A DNA stretch of 64,000 nt from Deinococcus carri. GTDB taxonomy: Bacteria; Deinococcota; Deinococci; Deinococcales; Deinococcaceae. The notes below the pieces were generated by a model. The model was not told where the DNA came from and searched no databases. It saw only the letters and a list, made by a program, of their open reading frames with translations. Where the stretch lies: NCBI RefSeq assembly GCF_039545055.1, contig NZ_BAABRP010000004.1:157588-221587 (forward strand), written 5' to 3'. Below are positions 41,399 through 51,789 of the stretch, in pieces. The position numbers and the translations under genes are program-made. The first letter of the stretch is position 1, and the number at the start of each line of letters is the position of its first letter.

Positions 41399-44300
41399 TC
41401 ATTCCTCGTCGTGGATAGCGTCCGCCCCGGCCTCGGCCACCTGGCGCAGGATGGGCGTCACGTCCTCGCCCCACAGCAGGAGCAGGTCGGCGGTGCCGTC
41501 CTCGCCGGGGAGGGGGCGGGCGTTGAGCTTGACGGCGCGCGCACCCCGGTCGGGCAGGTCCATCTCCAGCATGAAGTCGCGCAGTTCCTCGCCCCCCAGG
41601 GTCAGGTCGCGCAGGCGCTCGACCAGTTCGGCCTGGTCGAACTGCCCGCCCCCCAGGTCATAGAGGCGCTCGCCCTGGATATCGTCCGCCTCCACCCGCA
41701 GCAGGGACCGCACCGCCTGATTGTGCGACACGGCGCGCAGGTCATGGTCGAGCACCAGGATCGGGTCGAGGATGGTATCCAGGATCGCCTCGCTGTAGAG
41801 CTGCGTCTGGACGAGCTGCCGCTCCAGCAGCTTGAGGGGGCCGATGTTGGTAAAGACGACCACCACGCCGTCGATGAAGTTGTCGAAGGTGCGGTAGGGC
41901 GAGACGCGCATCAGGAACCACTGCTCGTCGCGGGTCTGCACGGCCGTTTCGAAGGGCGTGAGGGTCTGGAGGACGCGGCGGATATCGTCCGCCAGCCCGT
42001 CGTAGCGCAGGTTGGAGGCGATATCGGTCAGCGGCCGGCCCACGTCCACCGGCATCAGGTTGACCACCTGGGTGATCCGGGCCGTGAAGCGCTTGATCCG
42101 CAGGTCGTTGTCGAGGAACAAAGTAGCGATGCCGACCGAGTCCATCAGGTTCTTCATGTCGTCGTTGGCCTGTTGCAGGTCGCTGATGATCACCTGGTGC
42201 TCGGCGTTGATGGTGATCAGCTCCTCGTTGAGCGACTGGAGTTCCTCCTTGGAGGTCATCAGTTCCTCGTTGCTGCTCTGAAGCTCCTCGTTGGCGGTCT
42301 GGAGTTCCTCGTTGGCGCTCTTGCGCTCCTCCAGGGCCACCTCCATCTCCTCGATGGTGGCCTGGAGGTGGTCGCGTGTGGTCAGGAGTTCGCGTTCGAG
42401 TTCGGCCATCCGGTCGGTCGGTCTGGACCGGGGCAGCTCGTCCGGCCACGCCTGCGCCACCTCGCCCCGGTCCTGAAAGACAATCAGATAGAGGTCCTGG
42501 GGCTGTCCCGGCAGGCGCAGGGGCCGCACCAGCAGCTCAAGTGCGCGCAGTTCGCCGCCCACCGGCACCGTCAGGCGCGCGGAGCGGACCTCCTGGCCGC
42601 TGGCCGCCGCCTCGCGCAGCGCCCCGCCCAGCTCGTAGCGCAGGGCCGGCAGTGCCATCTCGATCACGTTGGTGCTGGGCGTACCCGCGGGCAGTTCCAG
42701 GTAGGCCCCGGTGCGGCCGCTGACATAGATCACGTTGCCCTGGGCGTCCACCACCACGGCGGGCGGTGCCCACTCGCTCAGCAGCAGATTCTGGACGGTG
42801 CCGGGCAGGCCCGCCGTTTCCCGCGCGCCGGCAAGGGGGCGGCGCACCTCGGAACGGGGCAGGCCCGGCCGTTCCAGCGAGGTCGGCCGCTGCCCCAGCA
42901 GGCCCAGCGAGAGGGGGGCCGCGCTGCGCGCCCCGTCGCGCCGGTAGAGTTTCCAGCGGTTGTCCAGGGCGGCGAACAGCTCCCGCGCGCCCCCCAGCGA
43001 CTCGGACGGCCCCAGGAACAGCAGGCCGCCGGGCTTCAGGGCGTAGTGGAACAGGGGCAGAATCTGCTTTTGCAGTTCCGCGCCGAAGTAGATCAGCATG
43101 TTGCGGCACGACAGCAGGTCAAGCGCGGTAAAGGGCGGGTCGCCGAAGGTGTTGTGCCGTGCAAAGACAATCTTCTCGCGCAGTTCGCCGCGCACCTGAT
43201 ACCCGCCCTCGCGGGGCACGAAGAAGCGGGCCAGCCGCTCGGGCGAGAGGCCGGTCAGGTGCTGGGCCGAGTACAGCCCCAGCCGCGCCACGTCGATGGC
43301 CTCCTGATCGAGGTCGGTGGCGAACACCTGCACCTGCACGTGGCGCTCGCCCTGGCACTCGTCGAGCAGCTCGGTGAGCAGCATGGCGAGGGAATAGGCC
43401 TCCTCGCCCGTCGAGCAGCCCGGCACCCACGCCCGGAAGACGGCCAGCTCGTCGTGTTCGCCCAGGTAGACCCGGATCTGCGCGGCCAGCACCTCGAAGG
43501 CCTGGGGGTCGCGGAAGAAGCTGGTGACGTTGATCAGGAAGTCGTGAAACAGGGCGTCAATCTCCGCCGGATGTTCCTGAAGGTAGCGGGCGTAGTGGGC
43601 GAGGTCCTCGATCTGCTGCCCCTTCATGCGCCGGTCGATGCGCCGCACCAGGGTGCTCTGCTTGTACTGCGAGAAGTCCTGTCCGGTGCGGGCGCGCACC
43701 TGGAGCAGAATCCTTTGCAGGGCCGCCGTCCCGCGGCCCTCGGGGGTCAGGGCCTGATCCAGGTCCAGCGTCCGGGTGCCCGTGACCTGCGCGTGCAGCG
43801 CGGCGGCCAGCTCGTCGGCGGGCAGGACCGCGTCGGCGGTGCCGGTCGCCAGCGCGCTGCGGGGCATGCTGGGATACGGCGCGGTCGCGGGGTCCTGCAC
43901 GTACACCCGCCCCCCGCGCTCCTTGATGGCCCGCACGCCCCGGCTCCCGTCGGTCCCCGTGCCCGACAGCACCACGCCCACCGCACGCTCCTCCTGATCC
44001 TCCGCGAGGCTCTGGAAGAAGAGGTCGATGGGCATATAGGGCTGGGCCTGCGGCGTCAGCAGCAGCGTGCCATTCATCAGGTTCAGGACGTGTCCCGGCG
44101 GCACGACGTACACCTGCTCGGACCGCAGTTCCAGGCCGTCCTCGACCTCCACCACCGGCAGATCGGTGCAGCGGGCCAGCAGCCCCGGCATCAGGCTTTC
44201 CCCGCCCTCGTCCTGGTGGGCCATCACCACAAAGGCCAGCCCACTCCCGCCGGGCATGGCCCCGAAAAACCGCTCGTAGCTGTCGAGCGCCCCGGCAGAG

Positions 44301-44437
44301 CCGCCCAGCCCCACCACGCCGGTGGGCCGGGCCAGGGCCGGGGACGCCTCACCGGCAGGCGGGGTGGCCTCGGGCGTGGCTTCAGGCAAGGCGGCGTCCT
44401 GGGAAGGGGCAGGTTCGGGCGGGGAATCTTGGGACAT
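41399..44437 (-). CDS. CheB-CheR-PAS hybrid protein
   Basis: 1012-residue fusion. After a Pro/Glu-rich head, a CheB methylesterase domain (about 40-225) carries [11 protein letters not shown] and [11 protein letters not shown] CheR methyltransferase (about 240-500) has [22 protein letters not shown] and [11 protein letters not shown]. The C-terminal half has PAS-type domains separated by a long coiled coil built of repeated [17 protein letters not shown] words (about 665-720). No histidine-kinase domain follows. No chemoreceptor, CheA or flagellar gene is nearby, so it probably serves a non-chemotactic signalling route. An AGGAG site precedes the ATG. Confidence 0.92.
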   Translation of the reverse strand: MSQDSPPEPAPSQDAALPEATPEATPPAGEASPALARPTGVVGLGGSAGALDSYERFFGAMPGGSGLAFVVMAHQDEGGESLMPGLLARCTDLPVVEVEDGLELRSEQVYVVPPGHVLNLMNGTLLLTPQAQPYMPIDLFFQSLAEDQEERAVGVVLSGTGTDGSRGVRAIKERGGRVYVQDPATAPYPSMPRSALATGTADAVLPADELAAALHAQVTGTRTLDLDQALTPEGRGTAALQRILLQVRARTGQDFSQYKQSTLVRRIDRRMKGQQIEDLAHYARYLQEHPAEIDALFHDFLINVTSFFRDPQAFEVLAAQIRVYLGEHDELAVFRAWVPGCSTGEEAYSLAMLLTELLDECQGERHVQVQVFATDLDQEAIDVARLGLYSAQHLTGLSPERLARFFVPREGGYQVRGELREKIVFARHNTFGDPPFTALDLLSCRNMLIYFGAELQKQILPLFHYALKPGGLLFLGPSESLGGARELFAALDNRWKLYRRDGARSAAPLSLGLLGQRPTSLERPGLPRSEVRRPLAGARETAGLPGTVQNLLLSEWAPPAVVVDAQGNVIYVSGRTGAYLELPAGTPSTNVIEMALPALRYELGGALREAAASGQEVRSARLTVPVGGELRALELLVRPLRLPGQPQDLYLIVFQDRGEVAQAWPDELPRSRPTDRMAELERELLTTRDHLQATIEEMEVALEERKSANEELQTANEELQSSNEELMTSKEELQSLNEELITINAEHQVIISDLQQANDDMKNLMDSVGIATLFLDNDLRIKRFTARITQVVNLMPVDVGRPLTDIASNLRYDGLADDIRRVLQTLTPFETAVQTRDEQWFLMRVSPYRTFDNFIDGVVVVFTNIGPLKLLERQLVQTQLYSEAILDTILDPILVLDHDLRAVSHNQAVRSLLRVEADDIQGERLYDLGGGQFDQAELVERLRDLTLGGEELRDFMLEMDLPDRGARAVKLNARPLPGEDGTADLLLLWGEDVTPILRQVAEAGADAIHDEE

Positions 44438-44765
44438 GCACAGGCTCCTGGGAGGGTCATTTCCCGCGCCCGGCCCAGAGGAGCGGCGGGTCAGGCGCAG
44501 CGTTACTGAATCACTCTAACGTGCTGGCCGCCCCGCAAAGCGCCTTCCGCCACAGATTCCGGTATGCGGAAACAACGGCTCATTTTTTGCCCGGACGGGA
44601 AAACCAGATATAGTCAGAGCAAGCCGCAGAACTTCCCGGCCCTGCCCGGGCCTTTCCGTCCCGTCTCCGGCTTTGACCCTGGCTTCTGCTCCGGCGCGCC
44701 ACCTGCTTTCCGTCCGCCCCCATCGCCGGGCCAGCCCTCTCGCCCCTCCGGAGTCAGCCAGTCAT
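44438..44765. promoter_or_regulatory. Divergent region between CheB-CheR hybrid and PAS kinase
   Basis: A 328-bp spacer. TTGCCC (44587-44592), a 16-bp spacer and TATAGT (44609-44614) are a fair promoter for the kinase gene on the plus strand. The stretch around 44570-44620 is the AT-richest part. No operator-like palindrome was recognised. Confidence 0.45.
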
Positions 44766-46079
44766 ATGCCCCAGGACCAGACCGACCGAAACGAGCCTTT
44801 GCGGGAGCAGGCCGAAGCCAAGCTGCGCGAGCATGGCCCCGTGGCTCCGGCCCCTGCCCCCCAGGACCCGCTGGCCCTGCTGCACGAGTTGCAGGTCCAC
44901 CAGATCGAACTCGAACACCAGAACGAGGAACTGCGCCGCGCGCTGCTGGAAGTCGAGGAGGCGCGCACCCGGTATCTCGACCTCTTCGACTTCGCGCCCA
45001 TCGGGTACTTCACCTTCGACCGCCAGGGCGTGATTCAGGAGGCCAACCTCACCGGCTGCCACCTGCTGAACGTGCCGCGCGAACGCCTGATAGGCCGCCG
45101 CTTTCTGGTGTTCGTGGACCCGGACTCGCGCAGCCACTTCACGGCGCTGCTCAAGCGGGTGTTCGAGTCGCCCGAAAAACGGGTGGGCGAGCTGCGGCTG
45201 CTGCGGCAGGACGGCAGCCTGTTCTGGGGCCAACTGGAGATCGTGGCCGAGAACCTGGCCGGGACACCGGGGCAACACTGCCGCGCCGCCGTGATCGACA
45301 TCACCGTGCAGAAGCAGGCCCAGGACGAGGTGATGCGCCTGAACCAGACGCTGGAGCAGCGGGTGGAGCAGCGCAGCGCCAAGGTCCGCGAACTCAGCGA
45401 GGAACTCGAGCGTTTCACCTACGACATCGCCAACGACCTGCAAGCGCCGCTGCGACACATCCAGAGCTTCACGGAACTGCTGGCCAAGCCGGGGGGGCTG
45501 GAGGACGGCCAGAGCGAGCGGTATCTGGAACATATCGGACACTCCGCGCAGCGGATGCAGGGCCTGATTGCCGCGCTGATGGACTTCTCGCGCGCCAGCC
45601 GGATGCGGATGCGCCTCACGCACGTGCCGCTCGATCAGGTACTGAGGGAAGTCCGCAAGAAGCTCGAACCCCAGTGGTCGGTGCGCGGGGTGCAGCTCAC
45701 GGCCGAGCCGCTGCCCGTCGTGCAGGCCGACAGCGGCGCGATGCAGCTCGTGTTCCGGCAACTACTCGACAACGCGCTGAAGTTCACCCGCGAGCAGCCC
45801 CAGCCGCGAATTCGCATCCTGTCCCAGGAGACGCCCGGCGAGTACGTGATCGGCGTGCAGGACAACGGCGTGGGCTTCAACATGCGCTACCGCAGCCGCC
45901 TGTTCGGCGTCTTCCAGCGCCTGCACAGTGGCCGCGAGTACGAGGGCACCGGCGTGGGCCTGGCCACCGTGCGCCGGGTGGTGTCGCGCTACGGGGGCCG
46001 GGTGTGGGCCGAGGGCAAGGTGGGCGAGGGAGCCACCTTCTACGTGGCCCTGCCCAAGCAGCCGGTGGACCTGGACTGA
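44766..46079 (+). CDS. PAS sensor kinase-like protein with Asn at the phospho-acceptor site
   Basis: 437 residues. A PAS domain (about 67-185, with DLFDFAPIGYFTFDRQG) and a short coiled coil lead to an HisKA-like dimerisation helix and a HATPase domain. The helix reads ERFTYDIANDLQAPLRHI; the usual H in SHDLxxPLR is Asn223 (codon AAC at 45432-45434). The ATP-binding half is intact: N box LLDNALKFTRE, DNGVGFN, and GTGVGLATVRRV. It may therefore bind ATP yet not autophosphorylate classically. It is divergent from the CheB-CheR hybrid. Start at ATG 44766; an upstream in-frame start at 44673 gives unlikely sequence. Confidence 0.88.
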   Translation: MPQDQTDRNEPLREQAEAKLREHGPVAPAPAPQDPLALLHELQVHQIELEHQNEELRRALLEVEEARTRYLDLFDFAPIGYFTFDRQGVIQEANLTGCHLLNVPRERLIGRRFLVFVDPDSRSHFTALLKRVFESPEKRVGELRLLRQDGSLFWGQLEIVAENLAGTPGQHCRAAVIDITVQKQAQDEVMRLNQTLEQRVEQRSAKVRELSEELERFTYDIANDLQAPLRHIQSFTELLAKPGGLEDGQSERYLEHIGHSAQRMQGLIAALMDFSRASRMRMRLTHVPLDQVLREVRKKLEPQWSVRGVQLTAEPLPVVQADSGAMQLVFRQLLDNALKFTREQPQPRIRILSQETPGEYVIGVQDNGVGFNMRYRSRLFGVFQRLHSGREYEGTGVGLATVRRVVSRYGGRVWAEGKVGEGATFYVALPKQPVDLD

Positions 46080-46404
46080 TACCAAATTGCGTTGAACCCT
46101 TGGAATCAACCGAGCGGACTGGCACAGCTGAGGAGTGGCGTCCCCAGGGGCGTCCGTTCACGACGACTCCGCAGGAGAGCGAGTGGCAAAAAGGACGGGG
46201 TTGCGGCGATGGAACCGCCCAGTGTCCAGAGCCGCCTCTGGACACGCTTTCAGGGCGGGCAGGAACATCTGGCGCTTTCCCAGAGGTCCGGGAATCAGAG
46301 CAATCCCGTATGACACGGCGGGGCCGCGCGACGGTTAAGACGGCAGGCCCCGGCCTTCATCTTCCCGGACGCCCAACCGGGGCGGGAGCACCCAGAATGC
46401 GGGC
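46080..46404. repeat. Spacer with hairpin and dispersed-repeat words
   Basis: A 325-bp interval without a gene. It contains a perfect 10-bp stem GTGTCCAGAG (46222-46231) / CTCTGGACAC (46236-46245) with a CCGC loop, followed by GCTTTC. This may end the kinase transcript. The remainder, with words such as GCAATCCCGTATGACACGG, resembles dispersed intergenic repeats. Confidence 0.5.
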
Positions 46405-47460
46405 ATGGCACCCCAACGTATCGTCGTGATCGGCGCATCTGCCGGGGGCGTGGAGAGCCTGATGGATCTCGCCGCCTCGCTGCCCGCCGACTTCCCGGTA
46501 CCGCTGCTGGTGGTCCTGCATGTGCCGGCGCACGGCCCCACCCTGCTGCCGCAGATTCTGCGCCGCTGCGGTCCGCTGCCCGCCGCGCAGGCCGAGGACG
46601 GCGAACCGCTGCTGCCCGGGCGCATCTACGTGGCTCCGCCCGACCACCACCTGCTGGTCGAGGACGGGCACGTGGCCGTGACCCGCGGCCCCAAGGAAAA
46701 CCGTTTCCGGCCCTCGGTGGACACGCTGTTTCGCTCGGCGGCTTACGCCTATGGCCCGGCGGCGATTGGCGTGGTGCTGTCGGGCACGATGGACGACGGG
46801 ACCTCGGGGCTGTGGACCATCAAGCGGCGGGGCGGCGTCACCATCGTGCAGCAGCCGGAGGACGCGCTGTTCAGCGAGATGCCGGAGAATGCCCTGCAAC
46901 AGGTCGAGGTGGATCACGTGGTGCCGCTGGGCGAGCTGGCGGCGCTGCTCACGCGCCTGGTGCGGCAGGAGACCGGGGGCGGGGAGGACCGCATGAACGA
47001 GGAAGAACGGCGGCGGCTGGAAACCGAGGTGCGGATCGCGGCCGAGGACAATGCGTTCGAACAGCAGGTGATGAGCCTGGGGAACCTCTCGGCCATCACC
47101 TGCCCGGAGTGCCACGGCTCGCTGGTGCGGCTGCACGAGGGCGGCACTGTCCGTTACCGCTGCCACACCGGCCACGCCTTCAGCGTGAACGCACTGCTCA
47201 CGGGCACGACCGAGGCGGTCGAGGACAGCCTCTGGGGCGCGATCCGTGGCCTGGAGGAAAGCACCATGCTGCTGCACCAGCTCGGCGAACACTATGCCGG
47301 GACCGGCAATGCCCGCCTGGCCGAGGCCTTTCTGGACCAGGCCCACGAGGCCGAGGAACGCTTCCGCCAGATCCGCCAGATTCTGCTGCGCCACCGCCCA
47401 CTCGACAGCCCGCTGATCCAGGCAGGCAGCCAGGCCGCGCAGGATTCTGGGCTGCCCTGA
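46405..47460 (+). CDS. CheB-type methylesterase with zinc-ribbon-like tail
   Basis: 351 residues. The N-terminal 190 residues are a CheB catalytic domain without the receiver domain. Catalytic parts are GASAGGVES (about residue 10), the His in VVLHVPAHG and the Asp in SGTMDDGTSG. The C-terminal part holds a CPEC...CHTGH cluster (about residues 232-260) that looks like a zinc-binding ribbon. A helical tail follows. It is a clear paralogue of the next gene (same order and motifs). The receiver-less form suggests constitutive activity or control by a partner. No MCP gene is nearby. Confidence 0.87.
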   Translation: MAPQRIVVIGASAGGVESLMDLAASLPADFPVPLLVVLHVPAHGPTLLPQILRRCGPLPAAQAEDGEPLLPGRIYVAPPDHHLLVEDGHVAVTRGPKENRFRPSVDTLFRSAAYAYGPAAIGVVLSGTMDDGTSGLWTIKRRGGVTIVQQPEDALFSEMPENALQQVEVDHVVPLGELAALLTRLVRQETGGGEDRMNEEERRRLETEVRIAAEDNAFEQQVMSLGNLSAITCPECHGSLVRLHEGGTVRYRCHTGHAFSVNALLTGTTEAVEDSLWGAIRGLEESTMLLHQLGEHYAGTGNARLAEAFLDQAHEAEERFRQIRQILLRHRPLDSPLIQAGSQAAQDSGLP

Positions 47461-47556
47461 GCGGCACGGACCACCCTGCCCCGGACCGAATGCCGTGGAC
47501 GAATGGCACAGCCATACCGGTCGGCATACGTTGTCTGAGGCAGAATAGGGAAAGCT

Positions 47557-48600
47557 ATGGCGCATCCCCACATCGTGGTTATCGGAGCCTCTGCTGGAGG
47601 CGTGGAGGCGCTGCTGACGCTGGTCGGGCAACTGCCCGCCGACTTTCCCGCACCCATCTTCGTGGTGCTGCATATCGCGCCCCACAGTCCGAGCCAGCTT
47701 CCCAGCATTCTCAGCCGGGCGGGGGCGCTCCCGGCCGTGCATCCCTACGACGGGCAGGAATTCCAGCCGGGGCATATCTACATCGCGCCCCCCGACCATC
47801 ACCTCCTGCTGGAGGAGCGGCGTGTGGGGGTGAAAAAAGGCCCGCGCGAGAACCGGGTGCGGCCCGCCGTGGACGCGCTGTTTCGCTCGGCGGCCTACAC
47901 CCACGGCCCGGCGGTGATCGGCGTGGTGCTGTCGGGGCTGCTGGACGACGGCACCTCGGGGCTGTGGACCATCCAGCGGCTGGGCGGGCAGACCATCGTG
48001 CAGGACCCGGCCGACGCGCTGTTCGACGCGATGCCGCGGAATGCCCTGCAGCATGTGGCTGTGGACGCCGTCCTGCCTGCCGCCGAGATCGGCACCCTCC
48101 TGACCCGGCTGGTCCGGGCACCGCTGCCTGCTAGCGCTGCGCCGGGCCTGAATCCGCGGGAGCAGGCGCTTTTGCGGACCGAGGTGCGGATTGCGGCGGG
48201 AGCCAGCGGCTACGACCTGGGCGTCATGCAGTACGGCGAGCCGACGCCGCTGACCTGCCCGGAGTGTCATGGCACGCTGGTGCAGCTGCAGGAAGGCACC
48301 CTGACGCGCTACCGCTGCCACACCGGCCACGCCTACACCGCCGACACCCTGCTGGCGGACCTGACCCGGAGCGCCGAGGAACAGGCCTACCAGATGCTCC
48401 GTGCCATGGAAGAAACCGCGATGCTGCTGCGACAGCTCGGGCAACGCTTCGGCGCGGCGTCGGACCCGGCGGCCGAGGCCTTTTTGCAGCAGGCCTGCGA
48501 AACCGAGCGCCGCACCCACCTGATCCGCGAACTGCTCTGGCAGACCGAATCGCTGAGCAAGGAAAAGCTCCGGGCGGAGGAGCCGGCGGCGCGGGAGTAG
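47557..48600 (+). CDS. CheB-type methylesterase with zinc-ribbon-like tail (tandem paralogue)
   Basis: 347 residues with the same architecture as its upstream neighbour: GASAGGVEA, VVLHIAPHSP and SGLLDDGTSG for the catalytic triad, then CPECHGTLVQL...YRCHTGHAYT. It is separated from the first copy by 96 bp, which contain AGGGA as a weak ribosome site. The tandem pair arose by duplication and has since diverged considerably. It probably acts on glutamyl-ester or related modified proteins; the target is unknown. Confidence 0.87.
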   Translation: MAHPHIVVIGASAGGVEALLTLVGQLPADFPAPIFVVLHIAPHSPSQLPSILSRAGALPAVHPYDGQEFQPGHIYIAPPDHHLLLEERRVGVKKGPRENRVRPAVDALFRSAAYTHGPAVIGVVLSGLLDDGTSGLWTIQRLGGQTIVQDPADALFDAMPRNALQHVAVDAVLPAAEIGTLLTRLVRAPLPASAAPGLNPREQALLRTEVRIAAGASGYDLGVMQYGEPTPLTCPECHGTLVQLQEGTLTRYRCHTGHAYTADTLLADLTRSAEEQAYQMLRAMEETAMLLRQLGQRFGAASDPAAEAFLQQACETERRTHLIRELLWQTESLSKEKLRAEEPAARE

Positions 48601-48661
48601 GCACAAACCGGATGTCCCAGCGACCGATCCCGTTGCCGCCGGGTTTCGCAGGGATGGGCTA

Positions 48662-48676
48662 ACTGTTCAACCGGAA
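48662..48676. repeat. Inverted copy of a 15-bp dispersed repeat
   Basis: ACTGTTCAACCGGAA, the exact reverse complement of 31724-31738. It lies just beyond the stop of the small acidic-protein gene and may be part of a small non-coding repeat family. Confidence 0.55.
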
Positions 48677-48682
48677 CTCGGC

Positions 48683-48883
48683 TCAGTGATCGATAGGCCG
48701 CTGCTCCCTGGGCAGGTCGAGGCCCGACTTGTCCACGCCCTCGGTGGCGGGCCGGGTCAGGGGCGCATCCTGGAGTTCGCGCATCTCGCGGTCGGCGGCC
48801 TCGGAAACCTCGGGGGTCCACTCGCCGTGCTGGGTCTGGGTGGGCTGCTCCTCGTTCTTACTGGGGTTCTCGGGTTGGCTCAT
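48683..48883 (-). CDS. Hypothetical small hydrophilic protein, 66 residues
   Basis: Not recognised. The frame starts MSQPENPSKNEEQPTQTQ and is rich in Glu, Gln, Pro and Thr, with no hydrophobic core, so it is probably disordered; the end reads LDLPREQRPIDH. GAGG lies 8 nt before the ATG, and the composition differs from random shadow frames, so I regard it as a real gene. Small disordered proteins of this kind are frequent in desiccation-tolerant bacteria, but that link is only suggestive. Confidence 0.6.
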   Translation of the reverse strand: MSQPENPSKNEEQPTQTQHGEWTPEVSEAADREMRELQDAPLTRPATEGVDKSGLDLPREQRPIDH

Positions 48884-49008
48884 CGGAAATACCTCGCCCC
48901 CATTGAACGCCCCCCAGCAACGCCGCGGGCAAGAACGCCCGTCCCTTTTCTGGGGAGAAGCTTCATGACCGCGCGGAAAACGGCCGCAGAGTGGCATCAT
49001 ACCGTCCG

Positions 49009-49761
49009 ATGACAGAACGGCAGGAACGCCCGGCGCGGCGCGGCACGAAGAAGACGGGGAGCGAGGGGGAGCATCCTGCACCCCTGGGCCGTGCGCTGGT
49101 CGCGGAACTGTTCGGGACCTGGCTGCTGACCTTTGCCAGCCTCGGGGCGGCGCTGCTGGCACACCTGGGCCTGCTGCCGGAGGTAGCCGCAGCGGCCCTG
49201 ACGCCCGCCCTGGTGGTCCTGACGATGATCTATGCCCTAAGCGACGTGTCGGGTGCCCACATCAACCCGGTGGTCACGCTGGCCTTTGCCCTGCGTGGGG
49301 CGTTTTCCTGGAAGCGGGTGCTGCCGTACTGGGGGGCGCAGTTCGCGGGGGCCATCACGGCGGCCCTGCTGCTGCGGGCCTTCGCGCCGCTGCCGCCCGT
49401 GCGTGAGCACCTGCCCAGCGCGGGGGCAGCGTTGCTTGAGGCGGCCTGCACGGCGGTGCTGCTGGCGGTGATCCTTGCCACCGCCCACCGTGACGCCCGG
49501 CTGAAGCCCTCCGTCGGGTTGGCGGTGGGGGCCACGGTGGGTCTCGACCACTTCCTATCCAGCCCCGTCTCGGCGGTGACGATGAATCCTGCCAAGACTT
49601 TCGGCCCGGCGCTCGTGGCGGGCCACCTGGCACAGGCCTGGCCGCACCTGCTGGGGTCGGTCCTCGGGGCGCTGGCCGCCCTGCTGCTGACCTGGGCAAC
49701 CCACGGCCCCCTGAACCGCGCCGAACATGAGGCCGCCGCGGGCAACGGCGGGCAGGGCTGA
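49009..49761 (+). CDS. Aquaporin / MIP family channel
   Basis: Major intrinsic protein of 250 residues. Two half-helix motifs are present: AHINPVVT (first NPx box, Val in place of Ala, about residue 82) and MNPAKTFGP (second box, about 188, with Lys in place of the selectivity-filter Arg). Six membrane helices cover about residues 33-235. The N-terminus is basic ([12 protein letters not shown]). Valine in the first box and Lys after the second are departures from AqpZ, so permeability (water, glycerol, other) is open. ATG 49009 is used; GTG 48991 is also in frame. Confidence 0.88.
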   Translation: MTERQERPARRGTKKTGSEGEHPAPLGRALVAELFGTWLLTFASLGAALLAHLGLLPEVAAAALTPALVVLTMIYALSDVSGAHINPVVTLAFALRGAFSWKRVLPYWGAQFAGAITAALLLRAFAPLPPVREHLPSAGAALLEAACTAVLLAVILATAHRDARLKPSVGLAVGATVGLDHFLSSPVSAVTMNPAKTFGPALVAGHLAQAWPHLLGSVLGALAALLLTWATHGPLNRAEHEAAAGNGGQG

Positions 49762-49801
49762 GGCGGGGGCGGCAGGACAGGGTAGGTCTGTCACAGGGGT
49801 T

Positions 49802-49827
49802 TTCACACTAAACAATATTAGTGTGAA
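49802..49827. terminator. AT-rich stem-loop between convergent genes
   Basis: TTCACACTAA (49802-49811) and TTAGTGTGAA (49818-49827) form a 10-bp perfect stem with a 6-nt loop, between the converging aquaporin and SARP genes. It is likely a bidirectional terminator. Its AT-rich sequence could also be a protein-binding palindrome. Confidence 0.6.
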
Positions 49828-49888
49828 TCTAGCCGCCTCCTCAATCCCGGCGGGAAGTATCTGTTTCGAGCCTGGGACCCGCAGACCG

Positions 49889-51687
49889 TCAATGGAGGAC
49901 GCGCCACTCCTGTTCCAGCTTCGACAATCCGAGTGGCACTTCGCCCACTTCGCGCAGGAAGGTGGCGGCACTGTGGCAGTACAGGTGCCGGGCCGCCATC
50001 AGTCCCCGAGCCTGCCATGTGGCATTGAGCAGGAAAGTGTGCAGTACCTCGTCAAGCGGGTCGAGGGGCAAAAGGCGCTCAGCGAGCTGAATGCACTTCT
50101 CGTCATCGCCCACCTGGTACCAGCGTTCCATCGTTTCCAGCCCCACCTGTGTCACCCATCGCCTCAACTGTTCACGCTCCTCCTGCGCCCACTCGCTCTC
50201 CACTGTTGGCAGAAATTCTATGCTAGCCAGGTCTGGAAGGAGGCCGTCGGCCGCCCTCACCGCCGCCTCCAACTCGTGTACGTCCCAATGCAACGGAGTG
50301 TCACCCCGGATCCGGTAGAGTTTTCTTTTCTCGTCGTAGTCGATGTCCAGTCCAGGAACGCGCGGCGCCACATCCACGCGGACCTGATGGAAATAGTTCT
50401 TGGCCCGCCCTGCCGGCACGTCGGGAAACAGCTTGCGTTGGAGCTTCGTCAGACTGGCGTCTCCATGCCGCAGGAGGAAGGCCAGCAGCTCCACCATGCG
50501 GCCCATCCGGAAGCGGACCGGCTCGCCATCAATCTCCAGGACAGCGGAGCCAAGGGTCTCCGGAGGAACAGCTGGGGAGGACGGATGGGGCCGAGAAGGG
50601 CCTGACGCTCGAAGCTCGATGGGGCGAGAGACAGCAGGTGGGCGTGGACGTGGGGCAGGGTTGAGGAAGGGCGGGCCGGGCAGGGCCGCCGCGGTCTCGG
50701 CGGCCTGCTGCAGGAGCGAGGCTCGCTCAGCCGGGATCACCTCTGCCAGAGCGAGGCGGACTCGCAGCAGGTCCCGCAGGTGGCTGCCGGAGGAGAGGGC
50801 CTGCTCCGCCTTCCGCAGCCTCAGGATGCCCCCGCTCTCCCCGTTCCGGGCCTGCCACAACCCAGCGCGGTGGTCGAGCAGGGCGTGGTCGTACGGGGTC
50901 TTGACCAGGTGGTCCGCGCGTCCGGTCTGCAGGCGGGCCTGCGTGTCGCCCCCGTTCAGGAGCGCCACAGTGAGCAGCCCGAGCCGGAGGCGCAGTTCTG
51001 TCCGGGGGTGCCCCTGGGCAGCGGGGAGGAGCGCGTGCAGGGCCTGGCGGGTGCCCGCCGCATCTCCCCTGGCCCATAGAAGCTGCGCCTGGTATTCGCC
51101 ACGCAGCAGGTCTGTTGCCGCGCCTGTGACCTGCGTCAGGGCCTGTTCAGCTTCATCCAGGCGGCCCAGGGCCAGGAGTGACGCGGCTTTGGCCACCAGC
51201 GCGTATGCCTGCCGGTCACGGTGTCCTTGCTCAGTCGCAAAGGTCAGGTAGGCGACTGCGGGGACATGCTCATCGAAGTGCCCGTGCAGATGGCCGAGCA
51301 GCGTCGCGACGGAGACCTGCACGTCCAGCGGCGCGCCTGCGGCCAGAGCCCACGCCCGCATGGCCAGAGCGAAGAGGGTATTCCGGCTCTCCCCGAGCAC
51401 CCAAAGGATGCGTGCCCGCGCGCGGTACCACAGGGCCGCGTCGCCGGGTTCCAGATCCTCCGGGTTCACCCGGTCGAGCGCGGCCAGGGCGAGTGTCGGG
51501 TTGCCCTGCTGGAAGTGCAGGGAGGCCAGATGCACCTCCGCCGCCTGGACGCCGAGGTTCAGAGCTTGCTGGAGACGCAGGGCGGCTTCCGGAAGCTGAT
51601 TCAGGTGGAGGAAGCAAACTCCCGCCCAGCGGAGATCCTCAGGGCTTAGCGATACCAGACCCCTGAACCGCTTGACCCCGTGAGCAT
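49889..51687 (-). CDS. TPR-SARP (BTAD) regulator 1, probable start-proximal frameshift
   Basis: Transcriptional regulator whose N-terminal two thirds are TPR-like helices and whose C-terminus holds a winged-helix DNA-binding domain (VLEIDGEPVRFRMGRMVELL) followed by a BTAD helical domain. The order is reversed relative to actinomycete SARPs. The clear frame is 49889-51535 (548 residues), but homology continues upstream to about 51680 without an in-frame start. An ATG at 51687 with GGGAGGGGAG before it would connect if the CCCC run at 51676-51679 had one more base. So it is either a frameshift pseudogene, a sequence error, or starts at a non-standard codon. Confidence 0.75.
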
Positions 51688-51775
51688 ACTCCCCTCCCTA
51701 CGCTGCCTGCCACACGGTACCCATTTTTAGACAATACCGTCCCCGCCTTGCTAAACGGCTGCAAACCGCCCCATT

Positions 51776-51781
51776 TCTACC
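51776..51781 (+). promoter_or_regulatory. Leaderless -10 box of the secreted ORF
   Basis: TACCGT ends 8 nt before the ATG at 51790, the spacing seen for other leaderless genes in this window. It supports expression of the short secreted ORF divergent from SARP regulator 1. Confidence 0.4.
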
Positions 51782-51789
51782 GTCGCGCC

